NCBI RefSeq assembly: GCF_002934605.1
Contig: NZ_PTJC01000005.1
Location: forward strand, 1,736,001 to 1,800,000
Length of the DNA stretch: 64,000 nt
Reading direction: 5' to 3'
DNA from: Neolewinella xylanilytica
GTDB taxonomy: Bacteria > Bacteroidota > Bacteroidia > Chitinophagales > Saprospiraceae
Made by a program: the position numbers and the translations under genes. Below, piece by piece: positions 1 through 8,871 of this stretch. The notes under the pieces were generated by a model. It was given only the letters and a program-made list of their open reading frames with translations, had not been told where the DNA came from and did no database searches. Each line of letters opens with the position of its first letter. Position 1 is the first letter of the stretch.

Positions 1-192
1 ATCGTGGACACCAATGCCGACCCCACCAGCGTCGACTACGCCATCCCCGGTAACGACGACGCCAGCAAAGCCGTTGGTGTCATCACCAATTACCTGGTCG
101 AATGCATCAAGGAAGGCCTCTCCGAGCGCAGCGAGGATAAGGACGCGAAGGAAAGCGCCGGTGAAGAAACCGAAGCCGCTACCGCGGAGTAG
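1..192 (+). CDS. rpsB: 30S ribosomal protein S2, C-terminal part
   Basis: Partial gene cut by the left edge of the window; the reading frame is open from base 1. The visible end reads IVDTNADP, then a motif with DYAIPGNDDA followed by a helix (KAVGVITNYL), which is the conserved S2 C-terminal segment. It ends in an acidic Lys/Glu-rich tail typical of Bacteroidota S2. The product is a small-subunit ribosomal protein. The next gene is tsf, the near-universal rpsB-tsf order, which supports the call strongly. Confidence 0.95.
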   Translation: MVDTNADPTSVDYAIPGNDDASKAVGVITNYLVECIKEGLSERSEDKDAKESAGEETEAATAE

Positions 193-357
193 GGTTCAGG
201 GTGGTAGGTAGTGGAAGGATAGTACGGTAGGCTTTGTTACGGAGGCTACCGCACTACGTACTTAGCACGACCAGCTACTCCCATACTTCCGGTTGGCAAC
301 GCCAATCATTCGCGTACTACGCTTCAATTAACCGAAGAATATAAAATTAATAACAGA

Positions 358-1188
358 ATGGCCATTAGCGCTCAAGACGTAAAGAAATTACGGGACATGA
401 CCGGTTCCGGTATGATGGATTGTAAGAAAGCATTGGCTGAGGCCGACGGTGATTTCGACAAAGCCATCGAGGTACTGCGTAAGCGCGGGGAGAAAGTCGC
501 CGCGAAACGGGGAGACCGCGAAGCCAACGAAGGCGTGGTCATCGCCCAGGTATCCGACGCCAACGATTTCGGCATCGTCATCCGGTTGAGCAGTGAAACC
601 GACTTCGTAGCCAAGAACGACGATTTCGTCGCCTTCGCCCAGAAGATCGCCGATATCGCCCTTACCGAGCGTCCCGCCGACATCGACGCCCTGCGTGCGC
701 TTAAGATGGAAGGCAACCTTACCGTCGGCGACAAAGTCACCGAGATGGTCGGCAAGATCAACGAAAAGATCGATGTCACCGCCTACGAGCAACTGGAAGC
801 CCCGATGGTGGCTCCTTACATCCACAGCGGCTACCGTGCCGGCGTGCTGGTCGCCCTCAATAAGCAGGACGAAAAAGCATACGATGCCGGTCGTGACGTA
901 GCCATGCAAGTGGCTGCCATGAAGCCCGTCGCCGTCAGCAAGGAAGGCATCGACGAAGCCACCATTACTCAGGAACTCGACATCGCCAAGGATCTGGCCC
1001 GCCAGGAAGGCAAGCCGGAGGATATGCTCGAAAAGATCGCCAAAGGTCGCTTGAATAAGTTCTTCAAGGAGAATACCCTCGAAGAGCAGGCCTTTGTAAA
1101 GAGCGATAAGCAGTCCGTAGCTCAGTACCTCGACAGTGTGGAAAAGGGACTCAAGGTGACCGATTTCAAGCACGTCGCGCTTGGATAG
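358..1188 (+). CDS. tsf: translation elongation factor Ts
   Basis: A 276-residue EF-Ts, the guanine nucleotide exchange factor that regenerates EF-Tu-GTP in the cytoplasm. The N-terminal UBA-like domain contains the family signature KLRDMTGSGMMDCKKAL (about residues 10-26). It is followed by the core with the TDFVAKND motif that contacts EF-Tu (about residues 81-88) and the second conserved block around PYIHSGYRAGVLV. The length is normal for Bacteroidota. It lies 165 bp after rpsB on the same strand and is closed by a strong intrinsic terminator, so rpsB-tsf is probably the end of a ribosomal operon. Confidence 0.98.
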   Translation: MAISAQDVKKLRDMTGSGMMDCKKALAEADGDFDKAIEVLRKRGEKVAAKRGDREANEGVVIAQVSDANDFGIVIRLSSETDFVAKNDDFVAFAQKIADIALTERPADIDALRALKMEGNLTVGDKVTEMVGKINEKIDVTAYEQLEAPMVAPYIHSGYRAGVLVALNKQDEKAYDAGRDVAMQVAAMKPVAVSKEGIDEATITQELDIAKDLARQEGKPEDMLEKIAKGRLNKFFKENTLEEQAFVKSDKQSVAQYLDSVEKGLKVTDFKHVALG

Positions 1189-1210
1189 GATTCCCAGCTA
1201 AACTTCTTAG

Positions 1211-1244
1211 GGGTCGACTTCCGTTAAGGAAGTCGACCCTTTTT
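1211..1244 (+). terminator. Rho-independent terminator of rpsB-tsf
   Basis: Perfect 12-bp stem GGGTCGACTTCC (1211-1222) and GGAAGTCGACCC (1228-1239) with a 5-nt loop GTTAA, followed directly by five T residues (1240-1244). It starts 22 bp after the tsf stop codon. This is the clearest intrinsic terminator in the window. Confidence 0.95.
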
Positions 1245-1283
1245 GCGTTGAACTTGTTGTGTGACCGTTAAATACAGCTATTC

Positions 1284-1499
1284 ATGACTGCCACCCTGAA
1301 ATCCTTTCAAACCAACATCAACTGCGGTAGCTGCGTACGCAGCATCTCGCCCTTCCTCGACGAACTGGATGGGGTGACCATTTGGCGGGTCGATGTGGAA
1401 GACGACCGGAAGGTGCTTACCGTGGAAGGTACCGCTTCCGACGCCGAGATTATTCGGGTAGTCGAGGATGCCGGCTACGATATCCGCCCCCTGAATTAG
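1284..1499 (+). CDS. heavy-metal-associated (HMA) domain protein
   Basis: A 71-residue single-domain protein of the ferredoxin-like beta-alpha-beta HMA fold, as in copper chaperones. The motif NCGSC (residues 13-17) gives the CxxC metal-binding pair, although the usual MxCxxC methionine is replaced by asparagine. The C-terminal half (VEDAGYDI) is typical of the family. It could carry Cu(I) or Zn(II), or have lost its metal role. No P-type ATPase is adjacent. The next gene begins 5 bp after its stop, so the two are probably cotranscribed. Confidence 0.85.
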   Translation: MTATLKSFQTNINCGSCVRSISPFLDELDGVTIWRVDVEDDRKVLTVEGTASDAEIIRVVEDAGYDIRPLN

Positions 1500-1503
1500 G
1501 GAA

Positions 1504-2409
1504 TTGTCCGGACTATCCACCAGTCCGCTACAGTCCCTCCCGCATCCGCTCGCGATCGCGGCCGGGGTGGCCCTGTACTGTAAGCGTGACGATCTGTACG
1601 CCTTCGACCCCGCAAGCCCGCTACAGGGGAATAAAGTCCGTAAGCTCCGGCCCTATCTGGCCGCCCCGGAAGCGTTGCGCGGTCGCACCATAGTCTCTTT
1701 CGGAGGTGCGTACAGCAATCACCTGGCCGCGCTTAGCGCCGCCGGGCGCCGGTTCGGTTTCTTCACCCGCTTTCTGGTTCGCGGCGAACCGGTCAGCAAC
1801 CCCACTCTCGATTATATCCGCGCCAACGGTAGTGACCTGCGCTTCGTAAGCCGATCCGATTACCGCCGTAAGAACGACCCCGAATTTTTGCAGGCCCTGT
1901 CCGTCGGACCGCAGGATCTGGTGATCCCGGAAGGTGGTGGCACCGCCGCTTCCCTGATCCACGCCGGAGCCCCTTTTTCCGAGTCCGTGGTTCAACTAGG
2001 TCGGGTACCGGACTACTTTTGCCTAAGCGCGGGGACCGGCTGTACGGCAGCGGGTATCGTCGCGGCAGCCGAGCAGTGTCCGGCCAAGATCGAAGTGTTT
2101 CCCGCCCTGCGTGGCGATTGGATGCGGGGAGCGATCGAAGCGTGGATGGGCCGCCCGATACCCGCCAACAAACTCGAGGTAGTTAAGGAATTTACCTTCG
2201 GTGGTTACGGTAAGTTTCCAGGCCACTGGAAGCTCTACACCCCGCCCGGCTGCCTGGCCAAACGGGCTGACGTCGGTATGCAGGACTTACCACCCCTCGA
2301 TCCCGTATATACCGCTAAGCTGTTCGTCGGTGTCTTGGAACGGATCCGGCTTGGCGCGTATCCCCGGAAAAGCACCGTCGTGGTTCTCCACACCGGGGGG
2401 ATTTACTGA
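1504..2409 (+). CDS. PLP-dependent D-cysteine desulfhydrase / ACC deaminase family enzyme
   Basis: A 301-residue tryptophan-synthase-beta fold enzyme. The motif GNKVRKL (about residues 42-48) matches the PLP-binding lysine site of the ACC deaminase/D-cysteine desulfhydrase family. FGGAYSNH (about residues 67-74) is the second cofactor and substrate block, and SAGTGCTAAG binds phosphate. The reaction would be beta- or gamma-elimination from a small amino acid; which substrate cannot be told from sequence. The only reasonable start in frame is TTG at 1504 (or GTG at 1567), because no ATG occurs until well inside the domain. It follows the HMA gene by 5 bp and converges tail-to-tail with the glycosyltransferase 2 bp away. 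Confidence 0.87.
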   Translation: MSGLSTSPLQSLPHPLAIAAGVALYCKRDDLYAFDPASPLQGNKVRKLRPYLAAPEALRGRTIVSFGGAYSNHLAALSAAGRRFGFFTRFLVRGEPVSNPTLDYIRANGSDLRFVSRSDYRRKNDPEFLQALSVGPQDLVIPEGGGTAASLIHAGAPFSESVVQLGRVPDYFCLSAGTGCTAAGIVAAAEQCPAKIEVFPALRGDWMRGAIEAWMGRPIPANKLEVVKEFTFGGYGKFPGHWKLYTPPGCLAKRADVGMQDLPPLDPVYTAKLFVGVLERIRLGAYPRKSTVVVLHTGGIY

Positions 2410-2410
2410 T

Positions 2411-3271
2411 TCAGCCAAAGGGGGAATCACTACGGGCCGCCGCTAGGGTTTTCGCCTCTACGGGCCGTAATTTCCGGATGGTATGGGATTCCCATGCAAT
2501 GTATCCGTCGGCAACGAACTGTTTAAGCCAGCCTTCCATTGGCCAAACGTCCCACTTCTTGTAGAAACGGTCCGCGTTCTCGATGATGTCGTCGAGGTGA
2601 TGGTAAGGTGGGGAAAAAGTGGGGTGGAACTGGTGAAAGGCCCGGGCCTTGCAAGCATACATGGGAATCCGAGTCTGCCGGGCGGTGAAGGAGAAGTCAG
2701 TGTCTTCGCCGCCGTAACCCCGGTATCCTTCGTCGAACCCGCCGAGTCGGGCAAAGTCGTTCGCCCGCAGCCCGAAGCTCAATGACCAAAACAGGTGGTA
2801 GGCGAGGGGAATCAACGACCGATCCGCTGGAATCACCGGCCGCCGCGGGTGGCGCACCGCTAGCTCGGCTAGGTCCTCCGCCGTCCACCCTTCCGCAGCG
2901 ATGGCCCGGGGCAAATAGTGTACGTCGCCCATTACCACGCCGTGGGTCTGGCGCACGGCGGTGGACAGTAGCTCCAGGTATTCGGGATGGGGGATGCAAT
3001 CCACGTCCAAAAACGCAAGCAGACGGCCGCTGGCGTTGGCGGCGGCAAGGTTGCGGGCGGCGGCCAGCGGCAGCGGATGGTCTGGGTCCGCGATCTGGTG
3101 CAGATACATTTTACAGCCGGGGTCCGGCAGTTGATCCGGAATCGCTTCGTTCATAAAAACGACGATCACTTCCTCCGGCTTACGGGTCTGGGCCGCTACC
3201 CCCCGGAGTAAGTTGTGCAATTGGGTGCGCCTTCCGCGTACGATGGTCAGCAAACTGATGTCGGTCATCAT
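2411..3271 (-). CDS. glycosyltransferase family 2 protein
   Basis: A 286-residue GT-A fold transferase. The N-terminal half has the nucleotide-sugar-binding strand-helix pattern and the metal-binding DVDC motif (about residue 92). The second half has GFDEGYRGYGGEDTDF, the ED-type acceptor/catalytic block seen in galactosyltransferase-like GT2 enzymes. There is no signal peptide or membrane segment, so it acts in the cytoplasm. The sugar and acceptor are unknown. It lies 173 bp downstream of the polyprenyl synthase on the same strand, a gap long enough for its own promoter. Confidence 0.88.
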   Translation of the reverse strand: MMTDISLLTIVRGRRTQLHNLLRGVAAQTRKPEEVIVVFMNEAIPDQLPDPGCKMYLHQIADPDHPLPLAAARNLAAANASGRLLAFLDVDCIPHPEYLELLSTAVRQTHGVVMGDVHYLPRAIAAEGWTAEDLAELAVRHPRRPVIPADRSLIPLAYHLFWSLSFGLRANDFARLGGFDEGYRGYGGEDTDFSFTARQTRIPMYACKARAFHQFHPTFSPPYHHLDDIIENADRFYKKWDVWPMEGWLKQFVADGYIAWESHTIRKLRPVEAKTLAAARSDSPFG

Positions 3272-3444
3272 ATCGCTAAAGATTGTAGGGGATTTGGCTT
3301 CCTCTCCCTACCGGGGGCCGGGGGCAATGGCCGGTGAAAGAGAAAGGGCTGGCGGTATGGTCGGGCATGCGTTTTATTTGCCAGGGAGCGGTTTATTCAG
3401 GGGTTAAAACCCTGCCGTTTCTCAAAGTTCGCACGGAAGAAAGC

Positions 3445-4419
3445 CTAATGGGTACGGTCGACCACGAAGTTGACCAACTGCTCCAGGCCGGTACGGGCTT
3501 CCGACGGGGGGAGCTGCCGCAACAGCACGAAAGCCTCGTCACGGTACCGGTGCATAGCCGCCTCGGCGTAAGCGATGCCCTCACTCTCGCGGACGAACTG
3601 CAGCACTTCCTCCACGCGCTTCGGGTCGTTACTGTACTTTTTGATACTGCGGATCATGCGCCGCCGCTCGGAGCGGCTCGCCCGGTTGAGCGCATGAATC
3701 AGGGGTAAGGTCATCTTCTTTTCCTTGATATCGATCCCCAGCGGCTTACCCACCTGGTCCAGTCCGAAATCGAACAGGTCGTCCCGGATCTGAAAGGCGA
3801 TACCGATTTTTTCTCCGAAGGCGTGCATCAGCGTCAGCGTCTCCTCGTTGTCCGTAGCCGAGGCGGCACCGGCGGCACAGGAGGCGGCAATGAGGCTGGC
3901 GGTCTTCTGGCGGATCACCTCAAAGTAGATCGCTTCGTCAATGTCCAGCCGCCGGGCCTTCTCGATTTGCAGCAACTCGCCCTCCGCCAGGGCCTGCACC
4001 GCGTTGGAGCTGATCTCCAGGGTACGGTACTGTTTCGCTTCCAGGGCGATGGAAAGTCCGCGTGCCAGGAAATAATCCCCCACGAGCACGGCGATTTTAT
4101 TTTTCCATAGCGCATTGATGCTGAAAAACCCCCGGCGTTCGTAGCTCTCGTCCACGACGTCGTCGTGTACCAAACTGGCGGTATGGACGAGTTCGATCAG
4201 GCTCGCCGCGGTATACGTGGCGTCGGTGATGCCCCCGCAGGCCGCGGCGCTGAAGAAGGTGAACATGGGCCGCATTTGCTTGCCCTTGCGCCGCACGATG
4301 TAGTAGGTGATCCGGTCCATCAGCGGCACCGGCGACCGGAGCGTATCGCGGAACCGCTTCTCGAAGGTTTCCAGTTCCTGGGCGATCGGTCGCTTTATCT
4401 GATCTAGGCCGTGGGCCAT
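3445..4419 (-). CDS. long-chain polyprenyl diphosphate synthase
   Basis: A 324-residue trans-isoprenyl diphosphate synthase, which extends allylic diphosphates with isopentenyl diphosphate, probably to make the side chain of menaquinone. Both aspartate-rich motifs are intact: the first, HDDVVD, at residues 85-90 and the second, RDDLFD, at residues 212-217. The substrate-binding GKQMRP lies at residues 46-51. Length fits octaprenyl/solanesyl synthases (IspB type), but chain length cannot be read off here. It begins 20 bp after the end of the upstream secreted propeller gene, so the two may share a transcript. Confidence 0.93.
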   Translation of the reverse strand: MAHGLDQIKRPIAQELETFEKRFRDTLRSPVPLMDRITYYIVRRKGKQMRPMFTFFSAAACGGITDATYTAASLIELVHTASLVHDDVVDESYERRGFFSINALWKNKIAVLVGDYFLARGLSIALEAKQYRTLEISSNAVQALAEGELLQIEKARRLDIDEAIYFEVIRQKTASLIAASCAAGAASATDNEETLTLMHAFGEKIGIAFQIRDDLFDFGLDQVGKPLGIDIKEKKMTLPLIHALNRASRSERRRMIRSIKKYSNDPKRVEEVLQFVRESEGIAYAEAAMHRYRDEAFVLLRQLPPSEARTGLEQLVNFVVDRTH

Positions 4420-4438
4420 CCGGAGGGGGTGCAGCTGG

Positions 4439-5245
4439 TTAGGCCGGCAAAGGTAGCCTATATATCCGGGCCGGTTGGCCGTCCCTCGCTTCGGTGCTGA
4501 TGTACAACGTCCCGTCCGCCGTAAAGCAAATTCCCTCGGGCTGGGGGAAGAGGTCCCGATCGAGGTTGATTAGCATGTCAACTTCTCCCGCCGGGGTCAC
4601 TACCGCGAGTTGCTTGCCGACGCTACTGGTGAGGTACAGGTGGCCGGTTTGGGGATGAATGGCCAGGCCGGAAGGGGAAAAGTCATTGAGGCGCGGGAAG
4701 GAATACGCCGGTTCCTTCGCTAATTCGTGGGTGGTGAGGTCGAAAGAAAAGATGTATCGGTCGGCCTTGTCCAATCCGTTACCGGTGGGGTCCTCCTTGC
4801 CGGCTAACAGCAGCCGGTCTCCGGCCGCATCGTAGTATAGCCCTTCGACGTCGTAGTCCGCGTCCAGCCAGGTTTTGTGCTTCGTCACGGTTTGTGTCGG
4901 CTTACCCGGGAGAGCTACCTGGTACAGGCGGCCGTTACTTTCCGCTACCCATATTTCGTCGCCAACCAGGGCAATACCTTCGTAGTCTCCGTCGTCGCCG
5001 AACAGGATCCGTTCCTGCACGGAGCCGTCGGCGGTGCTGATGCGAAAAATGATCCCGTTCTCATCCTGTATGGCCAGCAAATCGTCGCCGAACAGCGTCA
5101 GTCCGCTGATCTCTTCCAGCTCCTTGGGTAGCTCCACGAGCAGTTCCGGGGAGTGGACCGCATAGGGGAACTGGGCGGGAGCGGGCGACGGAGCGCAGGT
5201 GCAAAGAATTCCCATGAATAGCCAGGCAAGTAAATACGTACGCAT
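4439..5245 (-). CDS. secreted SdiA-regulated-like / esterase-like beta-propeller protein
   Basis: About 268 residues from the ATG at 5245; the frame stays open upstream to 5329, but the internal start is preferred because it puts the hydrophobic signal peptide at the N-terminus (MRTYLLAWLFMGILC, then CAPSPAPAQ). The Cys at about residue 15 or 17 makes a lipoprotein possible but the lipobox is poor. The mature part consists of repeats of the type ISGLTLFGDDLLAIQDENG, YEGIALVGDEIWVAESNGR and FSPSGLAIHPQTG, as in the SdiA-regulated family, a phytase-like propeller that typically sits in the envelope. Function is unknown in the family. The gene is divergent from pdeM. Confidence 0.75.
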   Translation of the reverse strand: MRTYLLAWLFMGILCTCAPSPAPAQFPYAVHSPELLVELPKELEEISGLTLFGDDLLAIQDENGIIFRISTADGSVQERILFGDDGDYEGIALVGDEIWVAESNGRLYQVALPGKPTQTVTKHKTWLDADYDVEGLYYDAAGDRLLLAGKEDPTGNGLDKADRYIFSFDLTTHELAKEPAYSFPRLNDFSPSGLAIHPQTGHLYLTSSVGKQLAVVTPAGEVDMLINLDRDLFPQPEGICFTADGTLYISTEARDGQPARIYRLPLPA

Positions 5246-5382
5246 GCCTTGAAAAGGTGCCGCCCACCCCGATAGTTCGCGCAGCGTAGTAGGCTTCCCT
5301 CCGACATCGCGCCGCCGACCTTCCCCCACTTTTTGTTTGATTTTAGGTTCGGCTGTCCGAATTCGAAGTATTTTCGCCGCCT

Positions 5383-6033
5383 ATGGAATCCGTCCACATC
5401 GCCGGGGAAGCCCTACTGCTGCACCCGGAACGCGCTGTCTACTGGCCGGCGCATAAGACGCTGCTGCTGGCGGATCTTCACCTCGGCAAGAGCGCCCATT
5501 TCCGGCGGGCGGGCATCCCGGTCCCCCCGTTGGTCACGAATGTCAATTTCGCGCGTCTTCGTAGCCTGATCGAGACGTTTTCGCCCGACCGGGTCCTGCT
5601 CCTGGGCGACCTTTTCCACAGCGATCATAATCATGTCTGGGGGGCATTTTGCGATTTTACGGCCGCCCACCGAGAGGTGCGCTTCGAACTGGTGCCGGGC
5701 AACCACGATGTCTTGCCTCCGCACTGCTACGCGGAGGCCCGGTTGCTGTACCATCCCGAGATCATCGAGGAGGGGCCCTTCAGCTTCAGTCATCATCCCC
5801 TCGAAACGAGCCAGCGCCGCCCGGGTAAGTACAACCTCTGCGGTCACGTGCACCCCTGCGTAAAGTTGTTAGACCGCAGCGGCCGGGGCATTAAACTGCC
5901 TGCTTTCTACTTCGGAGCGTACGAAGGCATCCTACCCGCCTTCGGTGAGTTTACGGGCTGCGCGGAAGTGAAGGTGCGCCCCGGCGACCGGGTCTTCGTA
6001 TTGGCCGAGGACAGCGTACTCGCGGTAGGGTAG
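5383..6033 (+). CDS. pdeM: ligase-associated DNA damage response metallophosphoesterase PdeM
   Basis: A 216-residue calcineurin-type phosphoesterase with all metal ligands visible: ADLHLGK (D31, H33), GDLFHS (D76), GNHD (N107-D109) and GHVHP (H154, H156). The N-terminal AGEALLLHPERAVYWP and the overall size match PdeM, a putative DNA-repair nuclease often coded beside an ATP-dependent ligase and Lhr-like helicase. Here no ligase or helicase is adjacent, so it stands alone in this genome segment. It reads away from the propeller gene across a 137-bp intergenic region. Confidence 0.9.
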   Translation: MESVHIAGEALLLHPERAVYWPAHKTLLLADLHLGKSAHFRRAGIPVPPLVTNVNFARLRSLIETFSPDRVLLLGDLFHSDHNHVWGAFCDFTAAHREVRFELVPGNHDVLPPHCYAEARLLYHPEIIEEGPFSFSHHPLETSQRRPGKYNLCGHVHPCVKLLDRSGRGIKLPAFYFGAYEGILPAFGEFTGCAEVKVRPGDRVFVLAEDSVLAVG

Positions 6034-6187
6034 GCCCGTAGTCCGCCGAGCTCCGCTCGTCTGCCCAGGGGGCTGGGCGATGAAGTCTGCCCGCCTGCGA
6101 GGGCGCTTCCGGAAGAGAACCGTAAGCGGGCTTGCTACGACCGACCCGTGGGCGGAGAAACTTCGTTATACTCCGTTGGACGGACCA

Positions 6188-6730
6188 CTACCGAAACCGC
6201 AGCGAAAGTTGCCGCCCGTCCAGCGTATCCGGGGCGTCGTCGAAGAGGAGGATGGTATAGGCCAGTCCGCGCCCCTCCCGGTAGAGGGCGATCATCTGGG
6301 CCTGTTCTTTATCGCTGAAGCTCCGTTTGGGGCGGAAGGTGTACATCCTGGCCCAATCAGCATTGTAGAGCGCCATTTCCTCCGTTCCGAAGCTATGGAC
6401 GGCGGTCACGGCGTCTTCGTCGTTACTGCCGAGGTTCATGGCCAGGGTGGTGGCGGCCAGGTGGGGCAGGCCGTAGTAGCGGTCGCCTTCGTGCTCCGGT
6501 ACGATGTGGAACCGAAGCTCCAGCTTTTCCCGACGGGAAGTCATGGTGTAATGATCTTCCAGCCAGCGGTTTTCGTCGCGGAAGGTCTTCTCCCGGTAAT
6601 CACTGTCGAGCGGCGCGTTGAACCGCATGTCCAGGCTATCCAGCCGGAGGAGGAACTCGGGGGGAAGGTCGATCTGGGCGCTTCCGGCGAGGGAGGTCAA
6701 TAACAAAAAGGAAAGCAGCAAAACCTTCAT
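6188..6730 (-). CDS. secreted hypothetical protein
   Basis: A 180-residue protein with a clear Sec signal peptide (MKVLLLSFLLLTSLAGSAQ, cleavage after A-Q). The mature part is mixed alpha/beta, rich in charged residues and without cysteines. I do not recognise the family. The segment HIVPEHEGDRYYGLPHLAATT is the most distinctive part. It stands between pdeM (convergent, 154 bp away) and a sulfatase transcribed in the same direction, from which it is separated by 192 bp, so cotranscription is uncertain. Confidence 0.65.
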   Translation of the reverse strand: MKVLLLSFLLLTSLAGSAQIDLPPEFLLRLDSLDMRFNAPLDSDYREKTFRDENRWLEDHYTMTSRREKLELRFHIVPEHEGDRYYGLPHLAATTLAMNLGSNDEDAVTAVHSFGTEEMALYNADWARMYTFRPKRSFSDKEQAQMIALYREGRGLAYTILLFDDAPDTLDGRQLSLRFR

Positions 6731-6922
6731 GTGCTGGGAGCATTTCGGGCACCCAATATACCGCTATGAACAGGGATCGAATAATCGGGCTTCGGGTAGG
6801 GTCGGCGGTGCGACAGGGTGGCGGAGCTCCAGCTGCACCAGGGGTTTCCGAGGGGTAGGTCTGCTCGTGCGAACTCCGTGGGGTGGGATACCGAGTTGCG
6901 GGAGGTCGCCCTCCCGGCGCCC

Positions 6923-8311
6923 TCAATTCCGCTCCGCCAGCTGATCCTTCACCGGCAGCACCGTAACCTCATGGGCCGCTTTCAGCGCTGTCAGTTCGAC
7001 GATAATCTCGGGGTGGGCCGCAGCGATGTCCGTAGTCTCGCCGGGGTCGCGGCCGAGGTGGTACAGCAACGGCGGACCGTGTTCCTCCCGCGGCCCGAAC
7101 TGACCGTAAGCCCCCTCGGTCACGAAATGGGCTTTGAAGGCGCCCTTGCGGATGGCGAACACTTCCTGGCCCCGGTAGAAGATCATCTGATCGCGGGCAC
7201 TTTCGGCTCCATGCAGGAGGGTTGCCGACAGGTCCAAGCCGTCGATAATCCGGTCATTGGGTACCGCGACCCCGGCTAGGCGGCCAAGCGTAGGGAGTAA
7301 GTCGAGGGTGGAACCGATGCCCCGGACCGTCCCCGGCCGAACCCGCCCCGGCCCCCAAAAGATAGCCGGTACCCGGTGGCCCGCCTCCCAGGTGGTGCCC
7401 TTGCCGGCGTAGAACGGCCCCGGACTCCCCCCGTCCAATCCGTAGGAGCGCCAGGGACCGTTATCGGAAGTGAATACGACGACGGTGTTTTCCGCCAGGC
7501 CCTCGGCACGCAACAAGGCCAGGATGCGGCCGACGCCGTCGTCGATCTCCTCAATGACGTCGCCGTAGAGGCCGCGTTCACTGCTACCGAGAAAGTCCGC
7601 GGAGGCAAAGAGGGGCACATGTGGTAGGCTGTGGGCGAGGTATACGAAGAACGGTCCTTCCCGGTGCTCCCGGATGAAGTCCATGGCCGCTTCGGTGTAG
7701 CGGCCAGTGATCGTTCGCTGGTCGGCGGGCCGCTCCACCGTGGTCGTGTCCCGAAGCAGCGGGACGTTGAAATTTTCGATCCGGATCGAATCGTGCGGCT
7801 GCTGCCAGAACTCCCGGTAGCCGAGGTCACTCACCAGGTCCATATCGTTGGAATAGGGGATGCCGAAGTACGTATCAAAACCGTGTTGGGTCGGTAAGTA
7901 CGCGGGTAGGTGCCCGAGGTGCCACTTGCCAATCGCGGCGGTTGCATAGCCCGCCCCTTGGAGTTGCTCGGCGAGGGTGACTTCCGTAGCGGGTAGCCCG
8001 CCAGTACTGTTCGGAAACAGAACACCGACAACGTTGCTGGTCATGCCACTCCGCACCGGATACCGGCCCGTAAGCAAAGCCGCCCTGCTCGGGGTACAAA
8101 CGTTCGCGGCTACGTAGAAGCTGGTCCATCGCTGTCCCTCCCGCGCCATGGCGTCCAAATGCGGGGTACGAATCGTCGGGTGGCCGTAACTGCCGAGATC
8201 GCCGTAGCCCAGGTCGTCGGTAAAGATGACGATGATATTGGGTGGCTCGGTCGACTGGGCGGTCAGGCTGACGGCAATGACTAAAAGAAGGTAGAGTAGG
8301 GGATTACGCAT
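6923..8311 (-). CDS. secreted type I sulfatase (arylsulfatase family)
   Basis: A 462-residue sulfatase with signal peptide (first about 20 residues ending in T-A-Q). The metal-binding FTDDLGYGDLG is at residues 30-40. The active-site motif CTPSRAALLTGR starts at Cys72, the residue that must be oxidised to formylglycine. GKWHLGH and TSDNG motifs follow. It hydrolyses a sulfate ester, probably on a polysaccharide or glycan, in the periplasm or outside the cell. Maturation needs a formylglycine-generating enzyme or anSME, neither of which is in the window. Substrate cannot be predicted. A second sulfatase lies at about 25 kb. Confidence 0.93.
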   Translation of the reverse strand: MRNPLLYLLLVIAVSLTAQSTEPPNIIVIFTDDLGYGDLGSYGHPTIRTPHLDAMAREGQRWTSFYVAANVCTPSRAALLTGRYPVRSGMTSNVVGVLFPNSTGGLPATEVTLAEQLQGAGYATAAIGKWHLGHLPAYLPTQHGFDTYFGIPYSNDMDLVSDLGYREFWQQPHDSIRIENFNVPLLRDTTTVERPADQRTITGRYTEAAMDFIREHREGPFFVYLAHSLPHVPLFASADFLGSSERGLYGDVIEEIDDGVGRILALLRAEGLAENTVVVFTSDNGPWRSYGLDGGSPGPFYAGKGTTWEAGHRVPAIFWGPGRVRPGTVRGIGSTLDLLPTLGRLAGVAVPNDRIIDGLDLSATLLHGAESARDQMIFYRGQEVFAIRKGAFKAHFVTEGAYGQFGPREEHGPPLLYHLGRDPGETTDIAAAHPEIIVELTALKAAHEVTVLPVKDQLAERN

Positions 8312-8386
8312 GACCGAAGTTTCACCTCAATCTACGCATCCGCACGCGGCCCGAAAAGGGCCGTGATATTTTGGAAGACCCACGGC

Positions 8387-8821
8387 CTAATAGCCTTCCC
8401 GGATCAGTTCCAGCACCACAAATCCCGCAAAGGAAACTACGCCGCCGCCAATGCCGACGAGTACACCCCGCCACTTGGAGTATACGCCACCGCCGCGATC
8501 GATGAGCACGTTTATTTCAGACAGCTGCGTTCTTTGGAAAACGTAGTGGGCAAGCAGGGCGGTCAGCAGTGGGGGGACAAAACCCGGCAAGTCCGCCAGC
8601 GGCGGCACGAAGTCTACCAGGTAATACAGGAATAGCGCCAGGGCAACCGCGCTAACCCAAACCTGTGGTATGCGTTCTGCCCTGTCAAGCGTGCGAAAGT
8701 TCGTCGCCAGCACGTATCCGGCAGCCAGCGGCCCGCCGATAAAGGTGCTGATCCACAGCGATTTTTCCAGGTACACCCAGCCCGGGTGGGAAGCGGAGTC
8801 GAGTACGGTGTTGGTTGGCAC
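8387..8821 (-). CDS. small integral membrane protein of unknown function
   Basis: A 144-residue protein with about four hydrophobic segments (roughly residues 23-43, 54-76, 80-95 and 119-140), so it sits in the inner membrane. The N-terminus begins with a short polar stretch. I do not recognise a family. It is transcribed in the same direction as its neighbours, but 75 bp and 50 bp spacers leave the transcript structure open. Confidence 0.65.
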   Translation of the reverse strand: MPTNTVLDSASHPGWVYLEKSLWISTFIGGPLAAGYVLATNFRTLDRAERIPQVWVSAVALALFLYYLVDFVPPLADLPGFVPPLLTALLAHYVFQRTQLSEINVLIDRGGGVYSKWRGVLVGIGGGVVSFAGFVVLELIREGY

Positions 8822-8871
8822 GGAGGATGGCTTTGCCTTCCGGCTCCCGGTAAGGAGTCCGCTGAGGAAAC

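Noticed and set aside
6080-6703. 207-residue plus-strand frame opposite the 180-aa secreted protein
   Set aside because: No signal peptide or domain; the minus-strand frame has a clean signal peptide.
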